44,158 nt of DNA. Origin: Caldifarciminota bacterium (lineage in GTDB: Bacteria; Hydrothermota; Hydrothermia; LBFQ01). The stretch's first letter is position 1, and every line of letters begins with the position of its first letter. This document shows positions 17,641-26,448 of the stretch, piece by piece. The notes beneath the pieces are model-generated. The model was not told the origin of the DNA. It made no database searches and saw only the letters and a list, made by a program, of their open reading frames with translations. The translations under genes were made by a program, and so were the position numbers. Location of the stretch: NCBI GenBank assembly GCA_027002825.1, contig JALWZG010000083.1, positions 1 to 44,158 on the forward strand, given 5' to 3'.

Positions 17641-19515
17641 ATGCTTCTCCTCCTGGCCCATTTCAACGTGGTAGAGCTCTGGAAAGCACCGGAGGATCTT
17701 TCCAAACACAAACCCGTCTTTCCCATGTGGGAGTCCCCCACACTCCCGCCCTTGGATGTCAGGAAGTACACCCTGAGTTTTACCGTCCTGAACGGTTATC
17801 TCTACAAGGCGGAGGTGACGCTTGACATATCACCGAGGTGGAGTGTTGACTCGGCCGCGTTTGACTTTTACGGGTACGGGGTTGACAGTATCACCCTGAA
17901 CGGCAACCCCGTCCCTTTCAGCACGGGTGGTGGCGTCGTGTTGGTGCGCTTCCCCACATCCCTCTCCGTAGGCGATGTTTACTCCCTGAAGTTCTTCTAC
18001 TCCGGCGATCCCTCCAGCGCCCGCGCGGAATGCCCCTCCTTCACGAAGGGGATTTACGTGAGGTCCGACGGGAGCTTTTTCACGCTGAGCTATCCCGACG
18101 GTTTCAGATGTTGGGTCCCATCCCTTGACAGGCCTTACGAAAAGGCCGATGAGGGTGTGGAGTTCTTCATAGAGACGGATACGGCGTTTGTGGTGGTCGC
18201 AAACGGGGTCCTTTTGGACACCTTGAGGACGGGAACTACGAAGGTGTGGCACTTCAGGCACTCCCATCCCATAGCCACCTACCTCATATCCATGGCCGGG
18301 AAGGATCTGGCGGCCAACTCCTGGACCTGGAATTACGGTCCCTTCAACATGCCCGTTCTCGCGTGGGTTGACCCCTCGGACACATCCCTTCACTGGGGTG
18401 AAAGTCTTACACAGATGTTGACGGCCTTTTCCGACAGGTTTGGGATCTACCCCTTCTACGACGAGAAGTACGAGCAGAGCGTTGTTATGGGCGTCTTTTC
18501 GGGAGGTATGGAACATCAGACGAGCGTGCATTTCTCCTCCACGTTCGGCGAAGACGTGCAGGCACACGAGCTGTGCCATCAGTGGTGGGGGAACGCCGTG
18601 GGATACGGATCGTTCAAGGACGTATGGCTCGGAGAGGGGTTTGCGACGTACTGCGAGGCCCTATGGCAGGAGAGTACGGGGGGTCTCAGCTCCTACCTGA
18701 ACTACTACAAAACCCGTATTGAAAACGTCTTCTTCACGTACGCATCCAATCCCGGAAAGAGTGTATACGATCCCGGCCCATCCGTAGGGGACATCCTTTC
18801 GGTTTACACGTACCACAAGGGTGCGGCTGTGTTGCACATGCTGCGCTACGTTCTGGATAAGGACACGTCCCTTTTCTTTGGGGCGTTGAGGTATTACAGG
18901 AGCAGGCACGAAGGCTCTTACGCTCTCACCAGTGACTTCGTAAACGACGTAGAGACCTACACGGGCAGGGACTTGGGTTGGTTTTTTGAGCAGTGGGTGT
19001 ATGAGGCGGGATGGCCGGTTTACAACGTGAGGTGGAACAGGTTTGATGAGGGTGGGAGTTGGAGATTGTTGCTGAGGGTTGAGCAGGTGCAACCCGTTGG
19101 CGCTCCTACTTTCAAGATGCCGATAGAGGTTGAGGTGTTCACACCTTCTGGGGATACGACGGTAGTGATATGGGACAGTCTTGACGTTCAGCACTTCTGG
19201 ATAACCCTTAGCGATAGGCCAGACAGCGTGCGATGGGATCCGGACAACTGGGTGCTTGAGGAGCATACGGTTTCGTTTGATCCCGCTCTGGGCATATCCG
19301 AACACATGAACCAGGAGGCCGGGAGGGATATAGTGATAAGATTTGTGGGAGGGGGTGTAGTAATAACTGCGCCGTTGGGTGGGGAGGTAATAGAGATATA
19401 CGACAGGGGTGGTAGGAGGGTGGCGAGGGGGTTTGGGAGGTTGAAGGTGAATCTCAGGGGTGGGGTTTATTACGCCGTGAGCGGAGCCAAGGTGAAGGCC
19501 TTCGTGGTGAGGTAA
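17641..19515 (+). CDS. M1-family metallopeptidase with C-terminal sorting-like domain
   Basis: GVFSGGMEHQTSVHF and AHELCHQWWGNAVGYGSFKDVWLGEGFATYCEALW (HExxH-18-E); C-terminus LRGGVYYAVSGAKVKAFVVR. Confidence 0.95.
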   Translation: MLLLLAHFNVVELWKAPEDLSKHKPVFPMWESPTLPPLDVRKYTLSFTVLNGYLYKAEVTLDISPRWSVDSAAFDFYGYGVDSITLNGNPVPFSTGGGVVLVRFPTSLSVGDVYSLKFFYSGDPSSARAECPSFTKGIYVRSDGSFFTLSYPDGFRCWVPSLDRPYEKADEGVEFFIETDTAFVVVANGVLLDTLRTGTTKVWHFRHSHPIATYLISMAGKDLAANSWTWNYGPFNMPVLAWVDPSDTSLHWGESLTQMLTAFSDRFGIYPFYDEKYEQSVVMGVFSGGMEHQTSVHFSSTFGEDVQAHELCHQWWGNAVGYGSFKDVWLGEGFATYCEALWQESTGGLSSYLNYYKTRIENVFFTYASNPGKSVYDPGPSVGDILSVYTYHKGAAVLHMLRYVLDKDTSLFFGALRYYRSRHEGSYALTSDFVNDVETYTGRDLGWFFEQWVYEAGWPVYNVRWNRFDEGGSWRLLLRVEQVQPVGAPTFKMPIEVEVFTPSGDTTVVIWDSLDVQHFWITLSDRPDSVRWDPDNWVLEEHTVSFDPALGISEHMNQEAGRDIVIRFVGGGVVITAPLGGEVIEIYDRGGRRVARGFGRLKVNLRGGVYYAVSGAKVKAFVVR

Positions 19516-19531
19516 GGGCTGCGCTCCGGCT

Positions 19532-19537
19532 TAGAAT
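19532..19537 (+). promoter_or_regulatory. -10 box TAGAAT, 8 nt before ATG at 19546
   Basis: TAGAAT-TCCCGGTA-ATG. Confidence 0.55.
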
Positions 19538-19545
19538 TCCCGGTA

Positions 19546-20481
19546 ATGCGATACGTCTTTCTCGGCAGCGGAGAGATAGCCCGTTTCACCCTGCGCAATC
19601 TCTTAAAGTACGCCCCCCCTATGCTCGTGATAACCAAACCGGATCGCCCAAAGGGTAGAGGGAGGAAGCTCCGTCCCACACCCGTCAAAGAGGAGGCTTT
19701 GGCACACGGCCTCGCCGTTGAAACACCGGAGAACCCCAACTCTCCGGATTTTGTCGCAAGGGTTTCGGATTTAAAACCCGATTTCATATTCCTCGCCGAT
19801 TACGGGGCCATATTGAAGAAAAACCTCCTATCCTCCGTGAGTGTTGCACCCCTGTGCATGCACCCATCTCTCCTTCCCAAGTACAGAGGCCCCGCACCTT
19901 TAGAACACACCTTTTTTAACTGTGAGCGTATAACCGGTATCACGGTCTTCGTCATGGAGGAAAGGGTGGACGCCGGAGATATACTGCTCCAGGAGACCCT
20001 GACCATAGACCCGGCGCATCAGACGAAGGGGGACATCATACCCCTCTTTGCCGAGGTGGGCGCACGCCTGCTTTACGAGTCGGCCAAACTCCTCTCGGAG
20101 GGCAGGATAAAACCGAGGCCTCAGGAGGGGAGGCCGACATACGCCCCGCGCCTAAAACCTGAGGATGAGTTCATAAATCCGGAGGAGGGTTTCATGAAGA
20201 CGACGTGCAGGATAAACGGACTTTCCCCCAATCCCGGAGCGAGATACGTCTGGAGGACACCTTACGGAAAAACGTTTCACCTAAAACTACTCCGTGCAAA
20301 CCCGGCCCCCGAGCACGTGGATGTACCCGTTGGGGAGTTCGTTTACAGGGACGGCAAACTCCTTCTCGGTTGTGGCGACGGCTCCGTATCCGTCCTACAG
20401 GTCAGAATAGCCCACAAGGGGAAGCTATTGGGGCCGAAGGAGTTCGCCAACGGATACCTCTTGGGCGGTGTGGGGAGATGA
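19546..20481 (+). CDS. fmt: Methionyl-tRNA formyltransferase
   Basis: MRYVFLGSGEIARFTL...CMHPSLLPKYRGPAPLEHTFFNCERITGITVFVMEERVDAGDILLQE. Confidence 0.96.
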   Translation: MRYVFLGSGEIARFTLRNLLKYAPPMLVITKPDRPKGRGRKLRPTPVKEEALAHGLAVETPENPNSPDFVARVSDLKPDFIFLADYGAILKKNLLSSVSVAPLCMHPSLLPKYRGPAPLEHTFFNCERITGITVFVMEERVDAGDILLQETLTIDPAHQTKGDIIPLFAEVGARLLYESAKLLSEGRIKPRPQEGRPTYAPRLKPEDEFINPEEGFMKTTCRINGLSPNPGARYVWRTPYGKTFHLKLLRANPAPEHVDVPVGEFVYRDGKLLLGCGDGSVSVLQVRIAHKGKLLGPKEFANGYLLGGVGR

Positions 20482-20888
20482 AAAGGTACGCACATGAGGC
20501 CTTTTTCACCACCTTGATGGCCGCCTACTCCCTCAGCTTTGCTTTGGTTGACCGTGGATTGCTGCGACCTTCTGCGGTTGTATCACTTGTATCCTTGGCG
20601 TTTTTTCCCGTATTCGTTCTCGTGGGAAGGCTTCTGAAAAAGGGCCCCCTTAAAAGAAACCTCTTTTTGCCGCTTGACATAGCCCTAATGGTGTCCACGG
20701 TTATGAACGCCGTATCCTTCGGTGATGTCCACTTCTTCGCCGTGATGTTCGTGATCCAGATCTTCATCCTCGCGATGGCCTTTGTGTGGAGCGCCTATGA
20801 GTTCGTCAGGGAGGGGAGAACCCTTCAGTTCGTCCTATCCTTTGCCATATGGTTTTCCCTTGTCGTCCTCACCGACGCCTTCCTTTGA
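20478..20888 (+). CDS. Small integral membrane protein of unknown function
   Basis: ATGA overlap with the fmt stop; MKRYAHEAFFTTLMAAYSLSFALVDRG... about four hydrophobic segments. The listed ORF start 20205 lies inside fmt. Confidence 0.65.
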   Translation: MKRYAHEAFFTTLMAAYSLSFALVDRGLLRPSAVVSLVSLAFFPVFVLVGRLLKKGPLKRNLFLPLDIALMVSTVMNAVSFGDVHFFAVMFVIQIFILAMAFVWSAYEFVREGRTLQFVLSFAIWFSLVVLTDAFL

Positions 20889-22191
20889 ACAGACCCCAAA
20901 ACCCCCTGCTTTCCACCTTCTCCTCCTTGGGTTCTGTTAGGAATATCTTTGTGAAAAAGGTTCCCGCCGTCATCCACACGACCGTGAGGAGGATCACGCC
21001 GAAGGCGTAGGAGAGGAACATGTGGGACTTATCGGGTATGTACATGCCCACGGTAAAGGCGACTATGGCCGAGACCAACCCCCTGGGCATCATGAAGAGG
21101 AGGATGAGTCCGTCCCTCATGTTCAGATCCCTGTCAACCCTGTAAAGGAGGAAGGTGACCACCAATCGTACGGCCACTAGGATCAAAAACACGGCGAACA
21201 TGCCTTGGATTATGTGTACGTCAAGGAGGTAGCGCAGGTTCACCGTCATGCCGAGTATCAGGAAGAAAAACGTGCTGAAGACAAAGGATAGCTCCACGCT
21301 CACCTTTCTGGTGAACTCGTCCAACGTGAAGTTGAGCATCTCAAGTCTGTCCTCCTTCACCCTCAAAACGGGTTTGATCATGTCCACGATGTTGTGGGCG
21401 TTGGAGATGACCATACCGAGTATTATGGCCGCGAGGGGACCGCTCCCCCCCAAAAGCTCCACCACCCAGTACACACCGAAGAGCATGCCGAGGGTCAGGA
21501 TGTAGTAGATCTCGTTCTGGACGAGTGTCTTTATAACCTGTAGCCACATGAACCCCACGGCCATGGCTATGAGGACGGCGTACACCACGGAGTCAAACAT
21601 GTACTGCAGGGGGTTTCCACCTTTGCCCTGAAGCATGTTCAAAACCACACTCGCCCCCACGACTATGTATATCTCGGCCAGGACGGCCTCAAACTTGGAG
21701 ATGATCTTGGCCTCGGGGGAGACGTGCAGCTTGGAAATGAGCGGCAGGACTATTGCTCCACTCGTTCCACCCAACATGAAACCTATCAGTAGACCTATGC
21801 TCAGCTCTCCACCGTAGAAGACCCAGAGGGCGGTTATGGCCACCGTTGAAACGACCATCAGCACCATGGAGTAGAGGAAGGCTATGGTCAGCTTTTTTAC
21901 CAGAACCTTTATATCAAGGGCGAGTCCACCCTCAAACAGGATTATGGCGAAGGCCATGGTTCCGAAGTAGGGGGCGATCTTCAGCACCGAGTCGGGTGAG
22001 ACCACGTGGAGGACGTTTGAGAGGACGAATCCAAGGAGTATCAGGAAGAGGGTGGGAGGAATGCTGAGCCTTCTAAAGATAACGTCGGCCACAAAACCGA
22101 CGAGGATAATACCCGCTATAAATCCGAGAAACGCCGAGGGGGAGAGTACACCCGTCCCTCCCCCTGCCGCTATTGTCCCGTTTAAAAGCAC
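20869..22191 (-). CDS. Cation:proton antiporter (CPA family, Na+/H+ exchanger domain)
   Basis: Many TM segments; LLIGFMLGGTSGAIVLPLISKL, AIILFEGGLALDIKVL, GPLAAIILGMVISN; GTG start. Confidence 0.92.
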   Translation of the reverse strand: MLLNGTIAAGGGTGVLSPSAFLGFIAGIILVGFVADVIFRRLSIPPTLFLILLGFVLSNVLHVVSPDSVLKIAPYFGTMAFAIILFEGGLALDIKVLVKKLTIAFLYSMVLMVVSTVAITALWVFYGGELSIGLLIGFMLGGTSGAIVLPLISKLHVSPEAKIISKFEAVLAEIYIVVGASVVLNMLQGKGGNPLQYMFDSVVYAVLIAMAVGFMWLQVIKTLVQNEIYYILTLGMLFGVYWVVELLGGSGPLAAIILGMVISNAHNIVDMIKPVLRVKEDRLEMLNFTLDEFTRKVSVELSFVFSTFFFLILGMTVNLRYLLDVHIIQGMFAVFLILVAVRLVVTFLLYRVDRDLNMRDGLILLFMMPRGLVSAIVAFTVGMYIPDKSHMFLSYAFGVILLTVVWMTAGTFFTKIFLTEPKEEKVESRGFWGLFKGRRR

Positions 22192-22199
22192 AACACAGT

Positions 22200-22205
22200 A
22201 TTATA
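22200..22205 (-). promoter_or_regulatory. -10 box TATAAT, 8 nt before GTG at 22191
   Basis: Reverse complement TATAAT-ACTGTGTT-GTG. Confidence 0.6.
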
Positions 22206-22248
22206 CGGGGCTACCTCCATCCGGTTGGAAATCCTCCGAATACCTCCG

Positions 22249-22254
22249 TAGAAT
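22249..22254 (+). promoter_or_regulatory. -10 box TAGAAT, 9 nt before ATG at 22264
   Basis: TAGAAT-GAAGGGGTT-ATG. Confidence 0.55.
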
Positions 22255-22263
22255 GAAGGGGTT

Positions 22264-22782
22264 ATGGGGTTTAGGATAAGCGAGAAGGATATAAAAGGGC
22301 GCATAAGGGAGATGGCAAGGGAAATAGAGAGGGATTTTGCGGGTAAAGAGCCGCTTTTTGTGGGAGTCCTAAAGGGGGCCTTCGTCTTCATGGCGGATCT
22401 CATAAGGGAGGTGAACCTACCCTTAAAGGTGGACTTCCTCGCCGTATCCAGCTACGGCCTGAAAACCGAAAGCAGCGGGGAGGTGAGACTTATAAAGGAC
22501 CTTGACCACCCTATAGAAAACGAACACGTTCTGGTGGTTGAGGACATACTGGATACGGGCCTTACACTCTCCTACATCGTCAGGATGCTCAAGGACAGAA
22601 ACCCTGCCTCCCTGAAAACCGCCGTCCTCCTGGACAAACCCTCCCAACGCAAGATCCCCTTTAGGGCCGATTACGTGGGTTTTGAGGTTCCTCCGGTCTT
22701 CCTGGTCGGATACGGTCTTGACGCGGGGGAGAGGTACAGAAACCTACCCTACATAACGGACATAGACTCCGTGGGGCTATAG
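22264..22782 (+). CDS. hpt: Hypoxanthine phosphoribosyltransferase
   Basis: LFVGVLKGAFVFMADLIREV, VLVVEDILDTGLTLSYI, YVGFEVPPVFLVGYGLDAGERYRNLPYI. Confidence 0.97.
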   Translation: MGFRISEKDIKGRIREMAREIERDFAGKEPLFVGVLKGAFVFMADLIREVNLPLKVDFLAVSSYGLKTESSGEVRLIKDLDHPIENEHVLVVEDILDTGLTLSYIVRMLKDRNPASLKTAVLLDKPSQRKIPFRADYVGFEVPPVFLVGYGLDAGERYRNLPYITDIDSVGL

Positions 22783-22830
22783 GTTGTACCCCGTCCGCAG
22801 GCGAAACCACACACGGAGATTTTTCAGCAG

Positions 22831-22836
22831 TATAAT
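22831..22836 (+). promoter_or_regulatory. -10 box TATAAT upstream of tRNA-Trp
   Basis: agtataataccatcc, 28 nt before the tRNA 5' end. Confidence 0.65.
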
Positions 22837-22864
22837 ACCATCCGCTGCAGGGGTTTTTGGTTGT

Positions 22865-22937
22865 AGGGCCGTAGCTCAACTGGAAGAGCGGCGGATTCCA
22901 AATCCGCAGGTTGGGGGTTCGAGTCCCTCCGGCCCTG
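22865..22937 (+). tRNA. tRNA-Trp (anticodon CCA), 3' CCA not encoded
   Basis: Cloverleaf: acceptor AGGGCCG/CGGCCCT, D-arm GCTC..GAGC, anticodon stem GCGGA-TTCCAAA-TCCGC, T-arm GGGGG-TTCGAGT-CCCTC, discriminator G then CTT. Confidence 0.97.
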
Positions 22938-22940
22938 CTT

Positions 22941-23108
22941 ATGGCCAAAAAGGCAAAGGGAAGTCATACGGTGGGGTTGAAATGCACCGTATGCGGAAGG
23001 TTTAACTACGCGATAAAGAAACAGAGGTCAAACCGTAAGAAGATGGAGCTCCGGAAGTACTGCAAGTGGTGCCGCAAGCACACCCTCCACAAGGAGGCCA
23101 AGCTATGA
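22941..23108 (+). CDS. rpmG: 50S ribosomal protein L33
   Basis: MAKKAKGSHTVGLKCTVCGRFNYAIKKQRSNRKKMELRKYCKWCRKHTLHKEAKL; CxxC pairs. Confidence 0.97.
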   Translation: MAKKAKGSHTVGLKCTVCGRFNYAIKKQRSNRKKMELRKYCKWCRKHTLHKEAKL

Positions 23109-23350
23109 ACATCCTGACCTCTTTGAAGGAGACCCTGAACAAGTTCTGGGAGATGCTGGTGAACCTCCCGGAGTTCATGGAGGGTATGAAGGAGGAGCTG
23201 GGACGTCTGACGTGGCCCAGCTGGAACGATCTGATCGTCGGAACGGCCGGAGTCCTGGCCATATCCGCCGCGACGACCCTCTTCATATGGGTCTCCGACA
23301 TGCTCGTATCCCGCGTCTTCATAGCGATAATAGGCATGTTCGGCGGATAG
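23105..23350 (+). CDS. secE: Preprotein translocase subunit SecE
   Basis: FMEGMKEELGRLTWPSWNDLIVGTAGVLAISAATTLFIWVSDMLVSRV; ATGA overlap with rpmG; precedes nusG. Confidence 0.96.
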   Translation: MNILTSLKETLNKFWEMLVNLPEFMEGMKEELGRLTWPSWNDLIVGTAGVLAISAATTLFIWVSDMLVSRVFIAIIGMFGG

Positions 23351-23359
23351 GGGGTGGGC

Positions 23360-24286
23360 ATGGCCCAGGTGAAAGAAAAGAACTGGTTGGTCTTTTGGAC
23401 GGTTTCCGGCCAAGAGATGAGGACAAAGCGGAGAATTGAGAAGCTGGTTAAGGACCTGGGTTTGGAGGACAAGGTTGAAAGCGTCTTTGTCCCCACTATA
23501 AGGGTCAGCAGGTTTATAAAGAAGAAGCGCAGACCGAGACTGGTAGACATAGTCATAGAGGCTTGGGAAGACGGCCTGCCGGTCGGATTTCTCAAACTCA
23601 TCTCCCCATATCCCATAGGGTTTACGGGTAAATCCAAGGAGTTGCCCGATCTCCCTTTCCCTTACACACCTCTTAAGAGGGGGCTTTACAGGTTTGAGAA
23701 GGTGGACAGGTACAGGTTGGAGGACCTCTTCAGGACGCTGCGGGCTTACGGTTTCAAACCCGTGATCTTAGGGGTGAACGAGAGAAAACTGCCCGAATTT
23801 GAGAGGAACCTGAGGGAGTGGGGTATAGGTTTTTCCCACCGCAGAAGCGCCTTAAAGCCCGGAGAGGGACAGTACGAGACCGTGGAGGAGATGAGGATCG
23901 TTGAAAAGCCCATATACAAAGGCTATATCTTCATAAAGATGGAGAACGACCAGAGGGTGATAGACAAGATCACCCAGATCATATCGCGCACGAGACCCAT
24001 ACGGGCGAGGGATCCCGAGACGGGAGAGCCTGCCTACCTCAGGATGCCCGAAGAGGACATACGCAAGATAGAGGAGCTCATAAAACAGCAGGAGGAGGAG
24101 AGTCAGAGGGAGATCCCGTTTGCCGTGGGGGATAAGGTGCGTATAGTGGACGGGGTTTTCAAGGGGAGGGAAGGAGAGGTCATGGCGGTTGACGCCGAAA
24201 AGGGCATAGTAACCGTGCGTATAGTTGAGTTTGGAAAGCCGCAGAACATACCCTTCAGGTTTTCCATGGTTGACAGGATAAGCTAA
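23360..24286 (+). CDS. nusG: Transcription termination/antitermination protein NusG with large insertion in the NGN domain
   Basis: NGN start [40 protein letters not shown]; resumes [37 protein letters not shown]; about 308 aa. Confidence 0.96.
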   Translation: MAQVKEKNWLVFWTVSGQEMRTKRRIEKLVKDLGLEDKVESVFVPTIRVSRFIKKKRRPRLVDIVIEAWEDGLPVGFLKLISPYPIGFTGKSKELPDLPFPYTPLKRGLYRFEKVDRYRLEDLFRTLRAYGFKPVILGVNERKLPEFERNLREWGIGFSHRRSALKPGEGQYETVEEMRIVEKPIYKGYIFIKMENDQRVIDKITQIISRTRPIRARDPETGEPAYLRMPEEDIRKIEELIKQQEEESQREIPFAVGDKVRIVDGVFKGREGEVMAVDAEKGIVTVRIVEFGKPQNIPFRFSMVDRIS

Positions 24287-24299
24287 GGAGGTTAAAGGT

Positions 24300-24740
24300 A
24301 TGGCCAAGAAAAGGAAGAAGGAAGTAGTGGCGGTTGTTAAGCTCCAGCTCAGTGCGGGTCAGGCTTCACCCGCACCGCCCGTAGGCCCGACCCTAAGCCC
24401 CTACGGTATAAACCTGATGCAGTTCGTCAAGCAGTTCAACGATGCCACAAGGGACAAGATGGGGCTGATAATACCCGTCGTGATCACCATATACAAGGAC
24501 AGGACGTTTGACCTGGAGTTCAAGACGCCACCGGCTTCCGTACTTCTGAAGAAGGCCGCGGGCGTTGAGAAAGGCGCCAGCGAGCCCGGTAAACAGGTGG
24601 TCGGCACCGTAAAGAGATCTCAGGTGGTTGAGATAGCCAAGCAGAAGATGCCGGACCTGAACACGACGGATTTGGACGCCGCCGTGCGGATGATAGAAGG
24701 GACCGCCCGGAGCATGGGAATAAAAATAGTGGAGGGGTGA
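24300..24740 (+). CDS. rplK: 50S ribosomal protein L11
   Basis: [44 protein letters not shown]. Confidence 0.98.
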   Translation: MAKKRKKEVVAVVKLQLSAGQASPAPPVGPTLSPYGINLMQFVKQFNDATRDKMGLIIPVVITIYKDRTFDLEFKTPPASVLLKKAAGVEKGASEPGKQVVGTVKRSQVVEIAKQKMPDLNTTDLDAAVRMIEGTARSMGIKIVEG

Positions 24741-24741
24741 A

Positions 24742-25467
24742 ATGGCAAAGGTGGGAAAGAGGTATCGCAGGCTGCTTGAGATCTACGATCCCCAGAAGGC
24801 CTATCCCCTCAGGGAGGCCGTGGAGATAGTCCGTAAGTTCCAGAGCGCCCGCTTCACCGAGTCCGTGGAGCTCCACGCCAAGTTAAACATAGACCCCCGA
24901 AAGCCGGAGCAGAACGTGCGCCTCCCCGTCGTCCTCCCCCACGGCACCGGCAGGAAGGTCAGGGTCCTGGTCCTCACCGGCGACCCCGAAAAGGAGAAGG
25001 AGGCGAAGGAGGCGGGAGCGGATTACGTGGGTTTCAAGGAGTACGTGGACAGGATAAAACAGGGGTGGCTTGAGTTTGACGCCGTGGTTGCCACGCCTGA
25101 GGCGATGAGGGAGGTGGGCAAGCTGGGACGCATCCTGGGTCCCAGAGGGCTGATGCCCAGTCCCAAAACCGGAACGGTTACGCAGAACGTCGGGGAGGTC
25201 GTCAGGGAGTTGAAAAAGGGACGTGTTGAGATAAGGAACGATAAGACGGGGAACGTCCACGTTATCATAGGTAAAACGGATTTCTCGCCGGAGCAGCTCT
25301 ACGAGAACGCCCTCACCGTCCTTGAGGAGATCGCCCGCAACCGTCCCCAGGGTGTGAAAGGCAACATCTTCAAATCCGTTTACCTTACGACCACCATGGG
25401 ACCGTCCGTCAAGGTGGATCTGAACGACGTTATAAACCTGCTGAGAAAGAGGGGGGTTAAGGCATGA
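24742..25467 (+). CDS. rplA: 50S ribosomal protein L1
   Basis: VELHAKLNIDPRKPEQNVRLPVVLPHGTGRKVRVLV...GPRGLMPSPKTGTVT. Confidence 0.98.
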   Translation: MAKVGKRYRRLLEIYDPQKAYPLREAVEIVRKFQSARFTESVELHAKLNIDPRKPEQNVRLPVVLPHGTGRKVRVLVLTGDPEKEKEAKEAGADYVGFKEYVDRIKQGWLEFDAVVATPEAMREVGKLGRILGPRGLMPSPKTGTVTQNVGEVVRELKKGRVEIRNDKTGNVHVIIGKTDFSPEQLYENALTVLEEIARNRPQGVKGNIFKSVYLTTTMGPSVKVDLNDVINLLRKRGVKA

Positions 25468-25988
25468 AGACGAGGGAGTGGAAGACGAAAATGCTGGAAC
25501 AGCTTCGCCAGTGGGGTGAGGAGGCCACCATGATAGCCCTCTTTGACTTCAAGGGTCTGACAGTGGCCGAGATGAACGACCTGCGCAAGCAGCTGAAGGA
25601 GAAGGGTTATACAGTCAAAGTCGTCAAGAACAACCTGATGAAACTCGCCTTTCAGGAAAAGGTTCCGGAGATCAAGGACGTTCTCGTGGGCCCTACAGCC
25701 ATAATCGTATCCTTTGGTGATGAGGTTGAGCCTGTCAAGATATTCGCCGACTTCTCCAAGGAGGTGGAAAAAGGGGAGTTCAAGGCCGCCATAATGCACG
25801 GCCAGTTCCTGAACAGGGACGAGGTCCTGCGCCTTTCCAAGCTGCCGTCCACCCAGGAGCTGCGGGCGCAGGTCGTCGGCGCGGTGGCCGGTCCCCTCTA
25901 CGGCGTAGTGGGGGCTTTGAGCGGTGTTATGAGGGGTTTGGTTTACGCTCTTAACGCCATAAGGGAAAAGAAAGAAAAGGAGGGTTAA
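25464..25988 (+). CDS. rplJ: 50S ribosomal protein L10
   Basis: DFKGLTVAEMNDLRKQLKEKGYTVKVVKNNLMKLAF; position between rplA and rplL. Confidence 0.97.
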   Translation: MKTREWKTKMLEQLRQWGEEATMIALFDFKGLTVAEMNDLRKQLKEKGYTVKVVKNNLMKLAFQEKVPEIKDVLVGPTAIIVSFGDEVEPVKIFADFSKEVEKGEFKAAIMHGQFLNRDEVLRLSKLPSTQELRAQVVGAVAGPLYGVVGALSGVMRGLVYALNAIREKKEKEG

Positions 25989-25991
25989 AAG

Positions 25992-26381
25992 ATGACGGAG
26001 AAGAAGCTGTCGGTTGAAGAGATAGTGTCTGCGATTGAGCAGCTGACGGTTCTGGAGCTTGCCGAGCTCGTGAAGGCCCTTGAGGACAGGTTCGGGGTTA
26101 GCGCGGCGGCGCCTGTGGCCGTCGCGGCCGTTCCCGGAGCAGCTCCCGCCGCCGAGGCCCAGGAGGAGGAGAAGACCTCCTTTGACGTGGTCCTCACGGC
26201 CATAGACAACAAGATAAAGGCCCTAAAAGTTATACGTGAGGTCACGGGCGTGGGCCTTAAAGAGGCCAAGGAGATGATAGAGAACCTCCCGAAGGTCATA
26301 AAGGAGGGCGTTTCCAAGGAAGAGGCCGAGGAGATCAAGAAGAAGTTTGAGGCGGCCGGGGCAAAGGTGGAGCTGAAGTGA
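25992..26381 (+). CDS. rplL: 50S ribosomal protein L7/L12
   Basis: [36 protein letters not shown]...[30 protein letters not shown] (conserved L7/L12 C-terminal domain). Confidence 0.98.
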   Translation: MTEKKLSVEEIVSAIEQLTVLELAELVKALEDRFGVSAAAPVAVAAVPGAAPAAEAQEEEKTSFDVVLTAIDNKIKALKVIREVTGVGLKEAKEMIENLPKVIKEGVSKEEAEEIKKKFEAAGAKVELK

Positions 26382-26398
26382 TAACGCGCTCGGAGGGT

Positions 26399-26423
26399 GG
26401 GGAAGTCTTCTGTGGACTTCCCC
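26399..26423 (+). promoter_or_regulatory. rplL-rpoB intergenic hairpin (attenuator/processing-site-like)
   Basis: GGGGAAGTC-TTCTGTG-GACTTCCCC, perfect 9 bp stem, followed by CTCTTGGTTTT and then the rpoB SD. Confidence 0.7.
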
Positions 26424-26448
26424 CTCTTGGTTTTAAAAGGAGGTTGAC

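Noticed and set aside
17830-19305. Reverse-strand ORFs 17830-18579 and 18661-19305 over the M1 peptidase
   Set aside because: Shadow ORFs; the sense frame carries HELCHQWW and GGMEH motifs.
22911-22940. Extended rpmG start (MGVRVPPALL...) from the ORF track
   Set aside because: That extension lies inside the tRNA-Trp gene; L33 begins at MAKKAKG (22941).
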